DNA of 64,000 bases from Martensiomyces pterosporus. Lineage: Eukaryota; Kickxellomycota; Kickxellomycetes; Kickxellales; Kickxellaceae. Under the pieces are notes generated by a model. It saw nothing but the letters and a program-made list of their open reading frames with translations, ran no database searches and had not been told where the DNA came from. Every line of letters begins with the position of its first letter. The stretch's first letter is position 1. Shown here in pieces: positions 24,301 to 33,934 of the stretch. The DNA is taken from NCBI GenBank assembly GCA_025201845.1, contig MU603938.1:62001-126000 (forward strand), given 5' to 3'. Both the position numbers and the translations under genes were made by a program.

Positions 24301-25166
24301 CGGACCTGCTCACCAGATTCATCGTCAACTATGCCTCGGTATGCATGCCAAACGGCTGCTGGATCAGTGGCTATTGGCTCGCTAGCAAGAGCCTGCCGTA
24401 GCGCCTCGATTCCCGATGAGAATGCACCCGCGCGGCTGTGGCTGCTAGCGGTGGCACTTTCTGCGGCAGATGCATTCCAAAGTAGCGGATCGCGGGGTGC
24501 TGCGACTTCCTGGCGCGCAGCTCCACATGCATCCGCAGCCGCCAGTGGCTTTCCTTTTATGAGTACTGGCGTGCAGCTTAGCGGTCCTCGGCAAGCCTCG
24601 ATATCGCTGCATATCCGCCGAACAGAGGCGATCTCGTCCTCTGTGAGTGGCCGGTGGCTCTTGATATGGCCAAGTGCTTCCGACATACGGGCCAACGCCC
24701 TTGTCGAGTCGTCGTCGCGAGAAACGACCTCAAACATGCAGATCATCGTCTCTGGCTGAATTGCCGAGATGCCTGCTCCGTCCTCAACGATTCGCCGATA
24801 CATTCCCCAGACTGCCTCGCGCTGTGCCAAGGCCCCGGTTTGTGACAGCAGACGGAGCTCATCGAGCAGCCGCTGCTCATCCTGATCCACTGGCTTTTTA
24901 TGGTAAGCAATGCCAGCTGATTGATTTCCGCGCATTTGGCCGCTGCTGCTGTGTTGTTCAGAGCTTCTACATGCGCTATGCGATAAGCGCCGCCGCATCG
25001 GTGCGTTGCTCAAACAAGCCGCTGGATCCCTGATAAGCGCATGATTTTGCTGCTGCTGATAAGCGCGCCCTGCGCGGATTAAGAGCCTGCTTGAGCAGCC
25101 TGTCGCTTTGCAGGTGAAACCAGGAATGTGCCTCCGCATGCATTGCCATGTATTCCAGGGGTGCAT
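21381..25166 (-). CDS. Pentatricopeptide-repeat (PPR) protein, probably mitochondrial
   Basis: Single exon, 1261 residues. The body is a chain of about 35-residue helical-hairpin units with PPR hallmarks. Examples are LFDDMRRRGIKPEYRAFCTL, GMKSWGYTPDARFFVAVL, YERLSAMGVPTSVGLLST, ELEYQGLPTNQAVYAMLL and DEMLDRGIEHNSATAYLW. The N-terminal about 75 residues are rich in Arg, His, Cys and Ser with few acids, in keeping with mitochondrial import. PPR proteins bind specific organellar RNA and act in its processing, stability or translation. No clear one-to-one orthologue (for example Ccm1 or Aep3) can be assigned by eye. Divergent from HSP90, with 1.35 kb between start codons. An internal ATG might be the true start if the first residues are not used. 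Confidence 0.88.
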   Translation of the reverse strand: MHPWNTWQCMRRHIPGFTCKATGCSSRLLIRAGRAYQQQQNHALIRDPAACLSNAPMRRRLSHSACRSSEQHSSSGQMRGNQSAGIAYHKKPVDQDEQRLLDELRLLSQTGALAQREAVWGMYRRIVEDGAGISAIQPETMICMFEVVSRDDDSTRALARMSEALGHIKSHRPLTEDEIASVRRICSDIEACRGPLSCTPVLIKGKPLAAADACGAARQEVAAPRDPLLWNASAAESATASSHSRAGAFSSGIEALRQALASEPIATDPAAVWHAYRGIVDDESGEQVRLLTKEDMTRLVSYCGTMGAVSGKYCLARIEIDAIANPAVFPSRHAVLISTYAQLGSLENSRRCYQDALRSEYRDSTRIDWSMCVALFRSSRQREGRAIFDKLVEAGTATSQMHSILLTEYTIMHNTRAAFALFDDMRRRGIKPEYRAFCTLATACSLSKDVGGRYKKGSRSSMQLDEIIAGMKSWGYTPDARFFVAVLKGYHRSNQHGMFSGLAARLKAHSLNTDADLDCIMLENAAARKQKEPAATLAKIAIQAPHNMPKVVKALCSAGQSSMVPSIVDLGQYPTNNALANARLELEIYKPETAACPQGLVEYVATDVIQRGFTPSFRLFRDVVTRVWLYGGRDLAIDAYERLSAMGVPTSVGLLSTALRLYINSSTPLKALSVFDELRSRLEAADFGSLCLHARTLDTLMKLLIENRGIEAAQESFDFLLEMPLSRQTLPYGPLIEYYVNHRLAKRSRSIISHVVQYSIPLPARAINVYCRHLAQESTATDFANFLRYLARTNTLDKAADDVFGAFFVVCAAESKAFDFEWAVKALATLRGRGTVWRVVVDLLAEQSTRALTLLVRAALGSKESASKMALELLSSTRLSPWCAVVADSVLLALRDANIAPSRRIYDIAILAITKTWAAHFGPSGQAAKNRVSQSLLAESLERNVYGAMKAGLSPPLVTSTLLILSSSSPTGYIQCLDLLKAMGDVDHDVRFYGAIAKGCSRYGSVAGIDAVMEAMRKRGIAATTKLFTGIMSCYVNIAPPVSSLPEDAEGLEITAQFYTTCLAKVLSLSKELEYQGLPTNQAVYAMLLQACINAKRYDHAENLIDEMLDRGIEHNSATAYLWMRVRIAQSDIRGAMDVFSAIGDGTRCAALAHKSPRFRGLAEVKRGPKHFAAIIHYYASNGKCSDAVALMTAMHRLGMKADAWLYTSVLRQLAEADHREMFVHVMKQMAGAQVAIDGQLMDVIRAYAAQRHEGSSGEQS

Positions 25167-26517
25167 GGCAAATCAAGTAGCGTGCCCTGCTCAAATTGGT
25201 TCGCTGCCCAAGGCTACAATGAGGCTGATGCGTGTTCTGTGGTTGCTACTAGGCCTGGCTAGTGCGCGCAAGTGAGAAGACAAAGAAGCAGTAGCGAAAA
25301 TAAAGAGGCCTGCCACCTGGATTTACAGTAGGGCGAGAAGGGTATTACAGGAGTCCGGCGGCAGGAATGCAATTTCTATGGATTGGGGAGGCAGAGGCAG
25401 CTGGCATGAAATCGATAGCGAGAAGGCGAGCACGCAAATTGCCAGAGCCGCTTCAGTAATTTGCCTTGGGGCTGCAGGATTACTACTGGCGCTTGATCGC
25501 GTCCCTATTAATCACCGCATCTGCGCGGATCTGGCGCGTCTTGATTCCGGCGATACAGCCAGCAGCGCATCTACTGCTCTGAGCCGCAGTGGCTGGACTG
25601 GTGGTTGGAGGGGGGTGTCGGAGGTAAATGGAGGCCCTCATGCGACAGAGTTCAAACGCGTAGCCTGCTGCAGCGAAGGGCTGCGTAGCGCAGGCCACCA
25701 GCATGAGGGTACTATGGCCGTCCGGTTGAGCTTTTCTCTGGCCAGCCCTGCTGTGGACAGAATGTGGTTGGCGAGTACAGCCTACTGCGAAGGGGCCCAG
25801 CAGAACGCTGGGACCAGATGCAGCAAATCCCACGGGAGACTCGGCAGCTCCAGGAGCCGCACGAGAGGGGATACTGGGTGCCAGCCAAAGCCACAGCAAG
25901 AAAGGCGTGGCGGAACCCCCGGCCTCCTGGAGAGCTGCTGGCAGGTCAAGCGCTGTCCCCAGAAGGCGCGCTTATGGTGGCCACCATCCGGCAGCGATCA
26001 GGCTCATGTCGCGTGCAGAGCGACGCTGCGTCTGCACGCTGCCTTTTCCGCGCACCCAGTCGACCCAGCAGCGCCGCTGGCTTGCCTGTGCAGCAGCTGG
26101 CGAAAGGCGCGCCGGTGGCAGCCACAGCGCCAAGTGCGCGTCCGTGGCCTTGAGGGCCAGCAGCACTGGGCCACAGCAGCCGCCTGCGCCTCCGCGTGCG
26201 GGCTGGCAAGTGGGAGCCGAGCCGAGCCGAGCATCTGGAACCTGCTAGCACCCTTCCACTATTCCACTGGTCGAGAATGTTCTACAGGCCAGCGCACAAG
26301 GGAGCATGGAAGAAAAAAGCGGTCGCCTTTTTCTCGCGAGCACCGTCGCGGGCCGCATCGTGCACGGCTGCAGTGTATTTATTCGCGGCAGTGCCGACGC
26401 CCTCCTTTCCTCTTCTTTTTTTCTTCTCCATCTCGCTTCCCCTCGTTATTTTCCAACCCACCTCTGTTTATAGCAAAAGCCCCCAGCATTCCTCACATCC
26501 TTTTCTGTCTTGAAACC
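25167..26517. promoter_or_regulatory. Divergent promoter region, PPR gene and HSP90
   Basis: GC-rich DNA without a supported gene. An open frame in phase with HSP90 runs upstream to 25378, but its composition is unlike HSP90 and it lacks conservation, so I treat it as non-coding. A pyrimidine-rich stretch (26380-26460) precedes the HSP90 start. Confidence 0.55.
26271..26284 (+). promoter_or_regulatory. Candidate heat-shock element upstream of HSP90
   Basis: GAATGTTC at 26275-26282 is a perfect inverted pair of heat-shock-factor units (nGAAn, nTTCn). It is preceded by a two-of-three matching GTC unit in register. It lies about 236 bases before the start codon. Confidence 0.4.
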
Positions 26518-28662
26518 ATGAGCGACAACACGGAGACCTTCAACTTCCAGGCTGAGATTTCTCAGCTGATGAGCCTCATCGTCAACGCTGTCTACCAGAA
26601 CAAGGAGATTTTCCTTCGCGAGCTCATCTCGAACGCCAGCGATGCGCTCGACAAGATCCGCTACCAGTCGCTCACTGACCCCTCGGTTCTTGACTCGGGC
26701 AAGGACCTCAAGATCACCATCGTTCCTGATGCCGCCAACAAGGTGCTCGTCATCCGCGACACTGGTATTGGTATGACCAAGGCCGACCTCATCAACAACC
26801 TCGGTACCATCGCCAAGTCCGGCACCAAGGCATTCATGGAGATGGTCCAGGAGACCAAGGATGCGTCCATGATTGGCCAGTTTGGTGTCGGTTTCTACTC
26901 TGCGTACCTTATCGCGGACGAGGTCGAGGTCATCTCCAAGCACAACGACGACGAGCAGTACGTCTGGCGCTCGAGCGCTGGCCAGAACTTCACCGTCACG
27001 CGCGACACCACCAACGAGCCCCTTGGCCGCGGTACCGAGATCCGCCTCCACCTCAAGGAGGACCAGACCGAGTACCTCGAGGAGCGCCGCATCAAGGAGG
27101 TCGTGAAGAAGCACTCCGAGTTCATCTCGTACCCCATCCACCTCATCTTCCAGAAGGAGGTCGAGAAGGAGGTCCCCATTGAGGAGTCCGAGGAGGCTGA
27201 TGCCGACGAGGAGTCCGAGGAGGCTGATGCCGACGAGGAGAAGGACGAGAGCAAGGCCAAGATCGAGGAGGTCGAGGACGAGGAGGAGGGCGAGAAGAAG
27301 CCCAAGACCAAGAAGGTCAAGGAGAACGAGACCGTCGACGAGGAGCTCAACCAGACCAAGCCCATCTGGACGCGCAACCCCGACACCATCCAGCAGGACG
27401 AGTACAACGCCTTCTACAAGTCGCTCACCAACGACTGGGAGGACCCCCTCGCCATCAAGCACTTCTCTGTTGAGGGCCAGCTCGAGTTCCGCTCCATCCT
27501 CTTCACCCCCCGCCGCGCTCCGTTCGACCTCTTTGAGGGCAAGAAGAAGCGCAACAACATCAAGCTCTACGTCCGCCGCGTGTTCATCATGGACGACTGC
27601 GAGGAGCTGATTCCCGAGTGGCTTAACTTTGTCAAGGGTATTGTCGACTCGGAGGACCTTCCCCTCAACCTCTCGCGCGAGGTTCTCCAGCAGAACAAGA
27701 TCCTCAAGGTCGTCCGCAAGAACCTTGTCAAGAAGTGCATTGACATGTTCAGCGAGATCGCCGAGGACAAGGACAACTTCAACAAGTTCTACGAGGCGTT
27801 CAGCAAGAACATCAAGCTCGGTGTCCACGAGGACTCGCAGAACCGCGCCAAGCTCTCCGAGTTCCTCCGCTACCACTCGACCAAGTCGACCGACGAGCCC
27901 ACCTCGCTCAAGGACTACGTCACCCGCATGCCCGAGAAGCAGAAGTACATCTACTACATCACTGGCGAGTCGCGCCAGGCGGTCGAGACCTCTCCCTTCC
28001 TCGAGGTCCTGAAGCGCAAGGGCTACGAGGTCCTGTTCCTTGTTGACCCCATCGACGAGTACGCCGTCCAGCAGCTCCGCGAGTACGAGGGCAAGGAGCT
28101 CAAGTCTGTCACCAAGGAGGGTCTCGAGCTTGAGGACAGCGAGGAGGACAAGCAGAAGCTTGAGGAGCAGAAGAAGGACCTCGAGCCCCTCTGCGCCCAG
28201 GTCAAGGAGATCCTTGGCGACAAGGTCGAGAAGGTCATCGTCACCGACCTCATCTCCGAGTCCCCCTGCGTCATCCTCACTGGCCAGTTCGGCTGGTCCG
28301 CCAACATGGAGCGCATCATGAAGTCCCAGGCCCTCCGCGACTCGGGCGGCATGTCCTCCTACATGTCGTCGAAGCGCACCCTTGGTCTGCAGCCCACCCA
28401 CCCCATCATCCGCGAGCTCAAGGCCAAGGTCACTGCCGACAAGAACGACAAGACCGTGCGCGACCTCGTCAACCTCATGTACGAGTCGGCGCTTCTTGCC
28501 TCCGGCTTCACCCTCGACGACCCCTCGCAGTTCTCCAACCGCATCTACAGGATGATCAAGCTTGGTCTGAGCCTTGACGACGACGACGAGGCTGCCCCTG
28601 CCGAGACCGATGCCCCTGCCCTCGAGGAGGTCACCGAGTCCAACATGGAGGAGATCGACTAA
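26518..28662 (+). CDS. HSP90: Cytosolic HSP90 molecular chaperone
   Basis: Single-exon gene of 714 residues, normal for cytosolic HSP90. The N-terminal ATPase domain shows [18 protein letters not shown] with its catalytic Glu, [11 protein letters not shown], the lid [11 protein letters not shown] and [12 protein letters not shown]. The middle domain has [14 protein letters not shown], with the arginine that completes the active site. The charged linker (about 220-270) holds a perfect duplication of EESEEADAD. The C-terminus is MEEID instead of the usual MEEVD that docks TPR co-chaperones. The start at 26518 matches family N-termini ([16 protein letters not shown] follows within ten residues), so the long upstream open frame is not used. 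Heavy C-ending codon bias indicates high expression. A candidate heat-shock element lies upstream. It chaperones kinases, receptors and other clients in the cytosol. Confidence 0.98.
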   Translation: MSDNTETFNFQAEISQLMSLIVNAVYQNKEIFLRELISNASDALDKIRYQSLTDPSVLDSGKDLKITIVPDAANKVLVIRDTGIGMTKADLINNLGTIAKSGTKAFMEMVQETKDASMIGQFGVGFYSAYLIADEVEVISKHNDDEQYVWRSSAGQNFTVTRDTTNEPLGRGTEIRLHLKEDQTEYLEERRIKEVVKKHSEFISYPIHLIFQKEVEKEVPIEESEEADADEESEEADADEEKDESKAKIEEVEDEEEGEKKPKTKKVKENETVDEELNQTKPIWTRNPDTIQQDEYNAFYKSLTNDWEDPLAIKHFSVEGQLEFRSILFTPRRAPFDLFEGKKKRNNIKLYVRRVFIMDDCEELIPEWLNFVKGIVDSEDLPLNLSREVLQQNKILKVVRKNLVKKCIDMFSEIAEDKDNFNKFYEAFSKNIKLGVHEDSQNRAKLSEFLRYHSTKSTDEPTSLKDYVTRMPEKQKYIYYITGESRQAVETSPFLEVLKRKGYEVLFLVDPIDEYAVQQLREYEGKELKSVTKEGLELEDSEEDKQKLEEQKKDLEPLCAQVKEILGDKVEKVIVTDLISESPCVILTGQFGWSANMERIMKSQALRDSGGMSSYMSSKRTLGLQPTHPIIRELKAKVTADKNDKTVRDLVNLMYESALLASGFTLDDPSQFSNRIYRMIKLGLSLDDDDEAAPAETDAPALEEVTESNMEEID
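27181..27234 (+). repeat. 27-bp tandem duplication in HSP90 linker
   Basis: Two perfect 27-base copies encode EESEEADAD twice in the acidic linker between the N-terminal and middle domains. The reading frame is preserved. Confidence 0.95.
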
Positions 28663-28736
28663 GCCAGCAAGCCCCGCCTTGGTTTGGTCCAAGCCGCCTG
28701 CTACAAAAGAACCTGTTCATGCCTCCTGTTCCCTTT

Positions 28737-28742
28737 TTTATT
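28737..28742 (-). terminator. Probable poly(A) signal of the 7-TM gene
   Basis: AATAAA on minus, about 125 bases beyond the stop codon of the 7-TM gene. It lies between two convergent genes. Confidence 0.45.
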
Positions 28743-28866
28743 CGTTCTCAACAAGAGCCTCATTATTCAAGCCCCTAGACATGATGAAAATAGCAAGAGC
28801 GCCTGCATTTAAACGGCGGGCGTGCTGGCTCTGTGGCCGCAAAATCAAAAAGGCAAGCTGGCGCGC

Positions 28867-30510
28867 CTAGCAGTAGTCTGTCCTGTGCTGGCTGGGCGGC
28901 GATTGCACTGAAGAGCTGCTGCTGTGGGTTGCGGCGGTGGCGGCAGTGGCGGCGGCTGCAGCGACTGCTGCCTGTGGTTTCCATCTCTGCGCCTCAAGAG
29001 CACTGCCGGGCGTGCTGGTGCTCTGCTGCAGGGCAGGCGTCGTTGAGCTGCTGTCGCGCATCGAGATGACGTCCTCAATGTCTTGGCTGTGTTCACCGAC
29101 GGCAGCAGCGCTCTCGCCAGCCACCAGCCCGTCCCTTTCGCTGGATGAGACGCTGGCTGGCGCTTCCTCCGACGCCTTGTCTGCGCCAAACCAGGGGCCT
29201 ATTCTTTGGGCCAGCATTCGGAGCCTCGTGGGCTTCACGCGCGACGGCAGAGTTGTGTGCGACAGGGACAGCACCTCCGACTCTGAGCGCCGGTCGCCGT
29301 CATACACCTCGGGGATCCGCGTGCACGAGACGCTGTGGCGGTAGTAGTAGCCGTCGCTGGCCGCGCCAGCTTCCTCGTCCACTGTCTCGTGCCACCCTAT
29401 TGTGCTGGTGGTCGTGGTGATATCAGCAAACTTGGGCTTGTGAGACTCGGCCAAGGCAGCAAGCTGGTCAAGCGCGATGCGCGTCGACTCGCTGTAGCTT
29501 GGGTCTGTCTCGACCATCTTGCACCCCATGCCAGGCTCGCAGACAGTCGCCTGGGTGTACACAAGCGTGTTCGACAAAGCCGAGATCTCCGTGGCCAGAG
29601 CGGGCATGCCGTAGCGCGAGTGCAGCCCGTCAGTAAGCAGCGTGTGCTTCCACTGCAGCAGATACTCCTCGTAGTGGAACATGCACTTGTACACGGTCTT
29701 GCCCATTATCATCCACCAGATCAGGTTGGTTGTGAACTGGTCGATGAACATGAGCGACAGACGCCAGGCAAGGTAGATGGGGAAGTTGGGAATGCGCTGC
29801 AGGAGGACGTGGTTGAAAATTGTGCTAGCAATGAGCACGATCAGCGACACGGACACCTCCCTGAACTCGTTGAACGACGTGCGGATGTTGCGCAGAAGCC
29901 AGAGCATCAGGATGAATCCGCCCCACATGAGCCAGATGCCCGTGAGGATGGCGTTGATCAGGTCCTTGTTGATGAGGCAGAGCTCGATCCCAGCCATGTA
30001 GTCCATGGTCATTCTCTTGGGCATCAGCGAGGTAATGGTGCCAATGGTCAGAATGGCCGCGACAAAAATAATATAGGGGACGAAGCGGTGGACGCCAAGG
30101 ATGGGCTTGTTCTGACAAAACACCCTGTAAAGCGTGTACGAGCGAATGGTCATTAGGCCGCCGAGCGTGTAGGTTCCAAAGAGCGTGCGCAGCCAAATGA
30201 GCATCAGCATGCAGTTTCCAAAGAAGGGGCCCCGGATGTGCACCAGACCGCAGAGCGTCAGGTCGCCGAGAAACAGACACAAGCCCTGCATGTAGATGCC
30301 AGTCATCAGCGGTATGTTCTTGGCCTTTAGCGGCGCGTAGTGGCGGTTGAACCACACAAATGCGTTGGCTGACAGGCCAACTGCGTTGACCAAGCAGACG
30401 ATGACCACAGCGGCCAGGTCCGCGTATCCAACGGGATCCAGCTTAATGCCAAAGAAGGCGGCCATGTCCACCCGCATCTTCTCCTGCGGTGTATAGTCGT
30501 AATAGCCCAT
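28867..30510 (-). CDS. Seven-transmembrane GPCR-like protein
   Basis: Single exon, 547 residues. Seven hydrophobic segments lie at about 31-53, 67-91, 98-125, 143-163, 185-206, 218-238 and 247-270. They follow a short N-terminus of 30 residues that would face outside. TM3 ends in TIRSYTLYRVF, where class A receptors carry their DRY-type arginine. The last about 270 residues are cytoplasmic by topology, Ser/Thr-rich and disordered, with Ala runs near the end. This architecture fits fungal G-protein-coupled receptors, including those related to RGS-bearing receptors of early-diverging fungi, but no RGS domain is present. The ligand is unknown. An alternative is a 7-TM protein of another class. 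Convergent with HSP90 (204 bases between stops). The start is the first ATG and leaves a compact N-terminus. Confidence 0.62.
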   Translation of the reverse strand: MGYYDYTPQEKMRVDMAAFFGIKLDPVGYADLAAVVIVCLVNAVGLSANAFVWFNRHYAPLKAKNIPLMTGIYMQGLCLFLGDLTLCGLVHIRGPFFGNCMLMLIWLRTLFGTYTLGGLMTIRSYTLYRVFCQNKPILGVHRFVPYIIFVAAILTIGTITSLMPKRMTMDYMAGIELCLINKDLINAILTGIWLMWGGFILMLWLLRNIRTSFNEFREVSVSLIVLIASTIFNHVLLQRIPNFPIYLAWRLSLMFIDQFTTNLIWWMIMGKTVYKCMFHYEEYLLQWKHTLLTDGLHSRYGMPALATEISALSNTLVYTQATVCEPGMGCKMVETDPSYSESTRIALDQLAALAESHKPKFADITTTTSTIGWHETVDEEAGAASDGYYYRHSVSCTRIPEVYDGDRRSESEVLSLSHTTLPSRVKPTRLRMLAQRIGPWFGADKASEEAPASVSSSERDGLVAGESAAAVGEHSQDIEDVISMRDSSSTTPALQQSTSTPGSALEAQRWKPQAAVAAAAATAATAATHSSSSSVQSPPSQHRTDYC

Positions 30511-31891
30511 TCCAAAGGACCACTATGAGAGTATGCTGTGGGATTCTTGTTTTGACACGAGGGCCCTGCAAAGGCTGCAGCGGGAAGCGTGAGATGCCAA
30601 TAAAACTGATGATATGTGATGGCTGGATATGAATGTATCTCAGAACGCTGCAGGGGGCTCGCAAGAATAAATATCGTGAAATGGAATGGAGGGGAAGGTC
30701 GAGGAGGAGGAAGGAGGGCGTTGGCAGAATATGCCCAGGCACTGGAGGAGGTGAGAGTGGCTAGAGTTGGTTAAATTTTCTGTCGGGCTGTGCAAGCCAA
30801 GCACTCCCAATTTAACCCATGCCAAAACACAGAAAAAGGGACTTGACATTGGCAGGAGCCTGCAAAACAGCTGCTGGCTGGCACAATAGGATGCAGGTTC
30901 AAATTTGGTTTCAGGCAATACGCTGTAATGCAGCTTGAATGTACACACCATCTCCCTTTTTCTCGCGTGTTCTCCGCTTGCCCCTCCTCGCCCTGCTGCT
31001 GCACACACCCTTCTATAGACATTTAGAGCAAGGGCAAAGTAAGTGACGAGCACATTCGAGCAATTTTATTATTGCTAAGCCTTCGCCAATATATGCCGTG
31101 CGGGAGCGAATAATGCCACCTTGTTTATTACTAGATGCGCTGATTGTTGCCATGCTGGCAGCTGTCCGCAGGTGCTCTGCCAGCAAGCGAGGCCTGCGTG
31201 TTCTGAGGCGTGCCACTTGGAACAAGCACGACGGTGTGTTTTGTTTTTCGCCCACTGAGAGTGTCACGCATAAATCGCCACTCCTGGTTGTGAGTCGCAC
31301 GTTTTGTTTGCGGTTTTCTCTTCGTAAGCATTGTGTGTGTAGCAGCAGCCTGGCATTATTCTATTTCTATGCTTGTCTCTTCTCTAGCTGTGTGTGCTCA
31401 GGTTCTGATTCTCGTGTTTCTAGGCAAATGGAGGCGGACAAACAAGAGGAAACGCTGATGGCTTGCATCAGCTAGGCACAATACGCGCACATAATCAGGA
31501 AGCACATGTTGAACATGCACTATGCATACAAGGTGCCTCACATCTCTTTTTCGCGATTACGACGTGCAGGATATCTGCCTCCAGTGGGCCGCCGGTGGCA
31601 AAGCAGAGTGGGTTCGCGGAGCGTCGCACATAGCGCTCCTGGTCGCTGTTGTTATAAGCAGAGTGAATCTTCAGATCCGGACATGTGCTCACGTGCAGAC
31701 GCCCCGTAAACATACATCCAGGCTGCCCTGTGGAGTGACAAGCGTGTCCAGGGATCAAACCAGTTGCCCAGCAGCTCACAACCGCAAGCAGGCACAAAGC
31801 AGGCCCCCCCCTCGATCGATTCAGCACCACCAGCACATACTCCGCAATAATACGGCGCCCAGAGCAGACAAAGAAGGAAAGTGGGGCCAAA
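30511..31891. promoter_or_regulatory. 1.38-kb divergent promoter region, 7-TM gene and TRM44
   Basis: No frame here shows family resemblance or a credible splice chain. The region is more A/T-rich than its neighbours in the part nearest the 7-TM gene. It should hold both promoters. Confidence 0.5.
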
Positions 31892-33518
31892 ATGGCAGAC
31901 AAGGCGCACAAGAACCAAAAGGGCAGCGCGTTGGAGCAGCCACTTGGAGCTGAGGTAACCGATACACACACAGAGGCACAGCGCATTGCTGCATTTGCAA
32001 GATTCCAGCCCATATATTATTTCGACGAAATCAAGGAGGTGCTGCTGGCTGGCAGCAGCTGGCGTGTTCTGGCAGCAGCCGATCTCGAGGACTCGGAGGA
32101 GGAGCACTTCCTTGCCGTCATCGACAAGTGGACAAAGGAGGCTGAGCTCGTCATTCCGCCCGTTAGCCGCACCAGCATAGCCGATAGCGTCGATTGGGAC
32201 GGCAGCGAAAACAGCTGGTTTGGTGAGGGGAACGAGGCTGTCGAGGAGGTGAGAAGGGTCCGGCGAGTGCTTGTTCCGAAACGCGTTCAGAAGGACCAGC
32301 CACTGGAGGAGGACGTTGTTGTCAACAGGCTGGAAAATGACTTGTATGCAAGATTCATCCCGCGCGTTGAGGCCGCCACCGACATCCCATTCTACTACCC
32401 ACAGGTCAACGAGTTTGCATTTGCGCGCCTTGAATCGCAAATCAGCGACCATGCCACATGCAGACTAGCCATTCTTGCGCGAGAGCTCGCACCGGGATCA
32501 GCTGTGGCTACAAAGAAGCAGCAGTCAGTATGGAAGGATCTGATCAAGCGGCTGTACAAGTGGACAGCAACGGAGAGATTTGGGTACCAGAAGCGACAGA
32601 TCCACGACGTTCTAGTCGACTATGAAGCATATGCCGCAAAGTACCAGGAGCTCAAAAGCAAGTACGCAGCGCACTGGGTGGAGAACTGGCCCGAGCAGAC
32701 AGACCCAAGGAAATTTGTCTACGAGGATATCGCCATCGCTAGCTGGATCATATGTCTGTGCACCAAGGGCGGCGGCGGCGGCAAGAAGCCCACGTTTGTC
32801 GATTTGGGATGTGGCAACGGCCTTTTGGTGAGTTTGCTCACGGAGGAAGGATTTTCAGGGTACGGCGTCGACCAGTGCTCGCGCAAAGTCTGGAAGATGT
32901 ACGGCCGCCGTGTTGACCTTCGCGCCGAAACGCTTGAGCCGTTTGATTTTGACGCAGACGTGGACTGGATCATTGGAAACCACGCAGACGAGCTGGTGCC
33001 CTGGATCCCCATTATCGCCGCCAGGTCCAAATCAAGTCCAAAGTAAGTGCTGTCAATTGCGAACATGAATGGCTGTGGTTGCAGCTGAGCGCACGCCCCC
33101 ATCCTGGCTGCATCTCCCTCGCCCCAGTCTATCACAGCATGTATTGTTGACTGCCGCCGTGTGTTTGGGGCCCTTTGCTGCCATATATAGATTCATCATT
33201 ATTCCGTGCTGTCCGCACGACCTATCTGGCAAAAAGATGGCGTTTGCGACGACAGCCGGGCAAAGCAAGTACCATGCCTATGTGCAGTACATATCGGAGC
33301 TGATGCTGAGGTGCGGATATGTGGCGGAGAAGGAGTTTCTGCGCATACCGTCAACCAAGAACGTTGCACTCGTTGGCCGCGCCCAGACCGGCAATGTCGA
33401 CAGGGCTGAGGTCGACGCCCTGGCGCGTTTGGGCGAGCAGGGGTTTGTAGCGCGCATTCCAGACTCTGTCAAGAACGAGATCCGCATGGCCAAAGCCCTG
33501 AGGCGTAAGCAAGAGTGA
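31892..33518 (+). CDS. TRM44: tRNA (uracil-2'-O-)-methyltransferase Trm44
   Basis: Two exons, 31892-33042 and 33191-33518, give 492 residues. The donor CCAAA/GTAAGT and acceptor ATATAG/ATTCAT restore PKFIIIPCCPHD. The SAM-binding motif FVDLGCGNGLLVSLLTEEG sits at about 301-319, GYGVDQCSRK follows, and IIGNHADELVPWIPIIAAR and PCCPHD match the family's conserved blocks. The C-terminal RIPSTKNVALVGR also matches. Trm44 methylates the 2'-O of U44 in the variable loop of serine tRNAs in the cytoplasm. Its loss destabilises tRNA-Ser together with other modification defects. The N-terminal about 150 residues are variable and acidic. The gene converges on DAD2, with 131 bases between stop codons, so their 3' UTRs probably overlap. 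Confidence 0.92.
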
Positions 33519-33649
33519 GCCAATTGTTCCCCTGGCTCCAGATGGTGACTCCACTAGAGAATAGGCAATATATTCAATTCAGACCTGAGCGACAATGGGG
33601 AGTAGTTTGTACATACAGAGAATGGAGCAGCATGCCCCGAGTTCGAAAG

Positions 33650-33934
33650 CTAGGCGCCTTCGGCTGGTATCCGGATCACGCTTTCTGGCTGCTCCGAGTC
33701 GTCGTCTGTCGAGTTTGTCTGGGGGATGTCGACGAGCGCTGCATTCTCGAATGCGCTAGACCAGCCCTTTGCGATGCTGAGGATAGCCTCGTACTGCTTG
33801 ACTGTCTTTCCAATTTGGCGATTGAGCTCCAAGCAATGGGCGTCTGTGTTTTCTGACAGCACACGGACTCGCTCAAGAGCCGCCAGCTCCTGCTTCTTCT
33901 GGCCAATTCGGTCGATAATAAGCTGCGTGCTCAT
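33650..33934 (-). CDS. DAD2: DASH/Dam1 complex subunit Dad2
   Basis: A 94-residue protein beginning MSTQLIIDRIGQKKQEL. The core QKKQELAALERVRVLSENTD continues through a second heptad region ending in EAILSIAKGWSSAF. It matches the short coiled coil and the ANWQNV-type block of Dad2 proteins. The C-terminal 25 residues are acidic and variable. Dad2 belongs to the ten-subunit DASH ring, which couples kinetochores to depolymerising spindle microtubules. The complex is a fungal speciality, so the gene supports the fungal origin of the window. I chose the ATG at 33934 because the upstream in-frame residues look like 5' UTR (Leu/Ser/Cys-rich, unlike the family). Divergent from the SH3BGR-type gene across 343 bases. 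Confidence 0.68.
   Translation of the reverse strand: MSTQLIIDRIGQKKQELAALERVRVLSENTDAHCLELNRQIGKTVKQYEAILSIAKGWSSAFENAALVDIPQTNSTDDDSEQPESVIRIPAEGA

Noticed and set aside
25378..26517. 380 codons open in frame upstream of the HSP90 start
   Set aside because: Composition is unlike HSP90, no family has such an extension, and the family N-terminus begins exactly at ATG 26518. GC-rich DNA keeps frames open by chance.
26446..28692. 748-codon open frame antisense to HSP90
   Set aside because: It is the mirror of strongly C-biased codons (NNC gives GNN on the other strand). The product is a Leu/Val/Glu/Asp-rich string without motifs.
30894..30907. B-box-like GGTTCAAAT, suggesting a tRNA gene
   Set aside because: No A box, no acceptor-stem pairing and no anticodon arm at the right distance.
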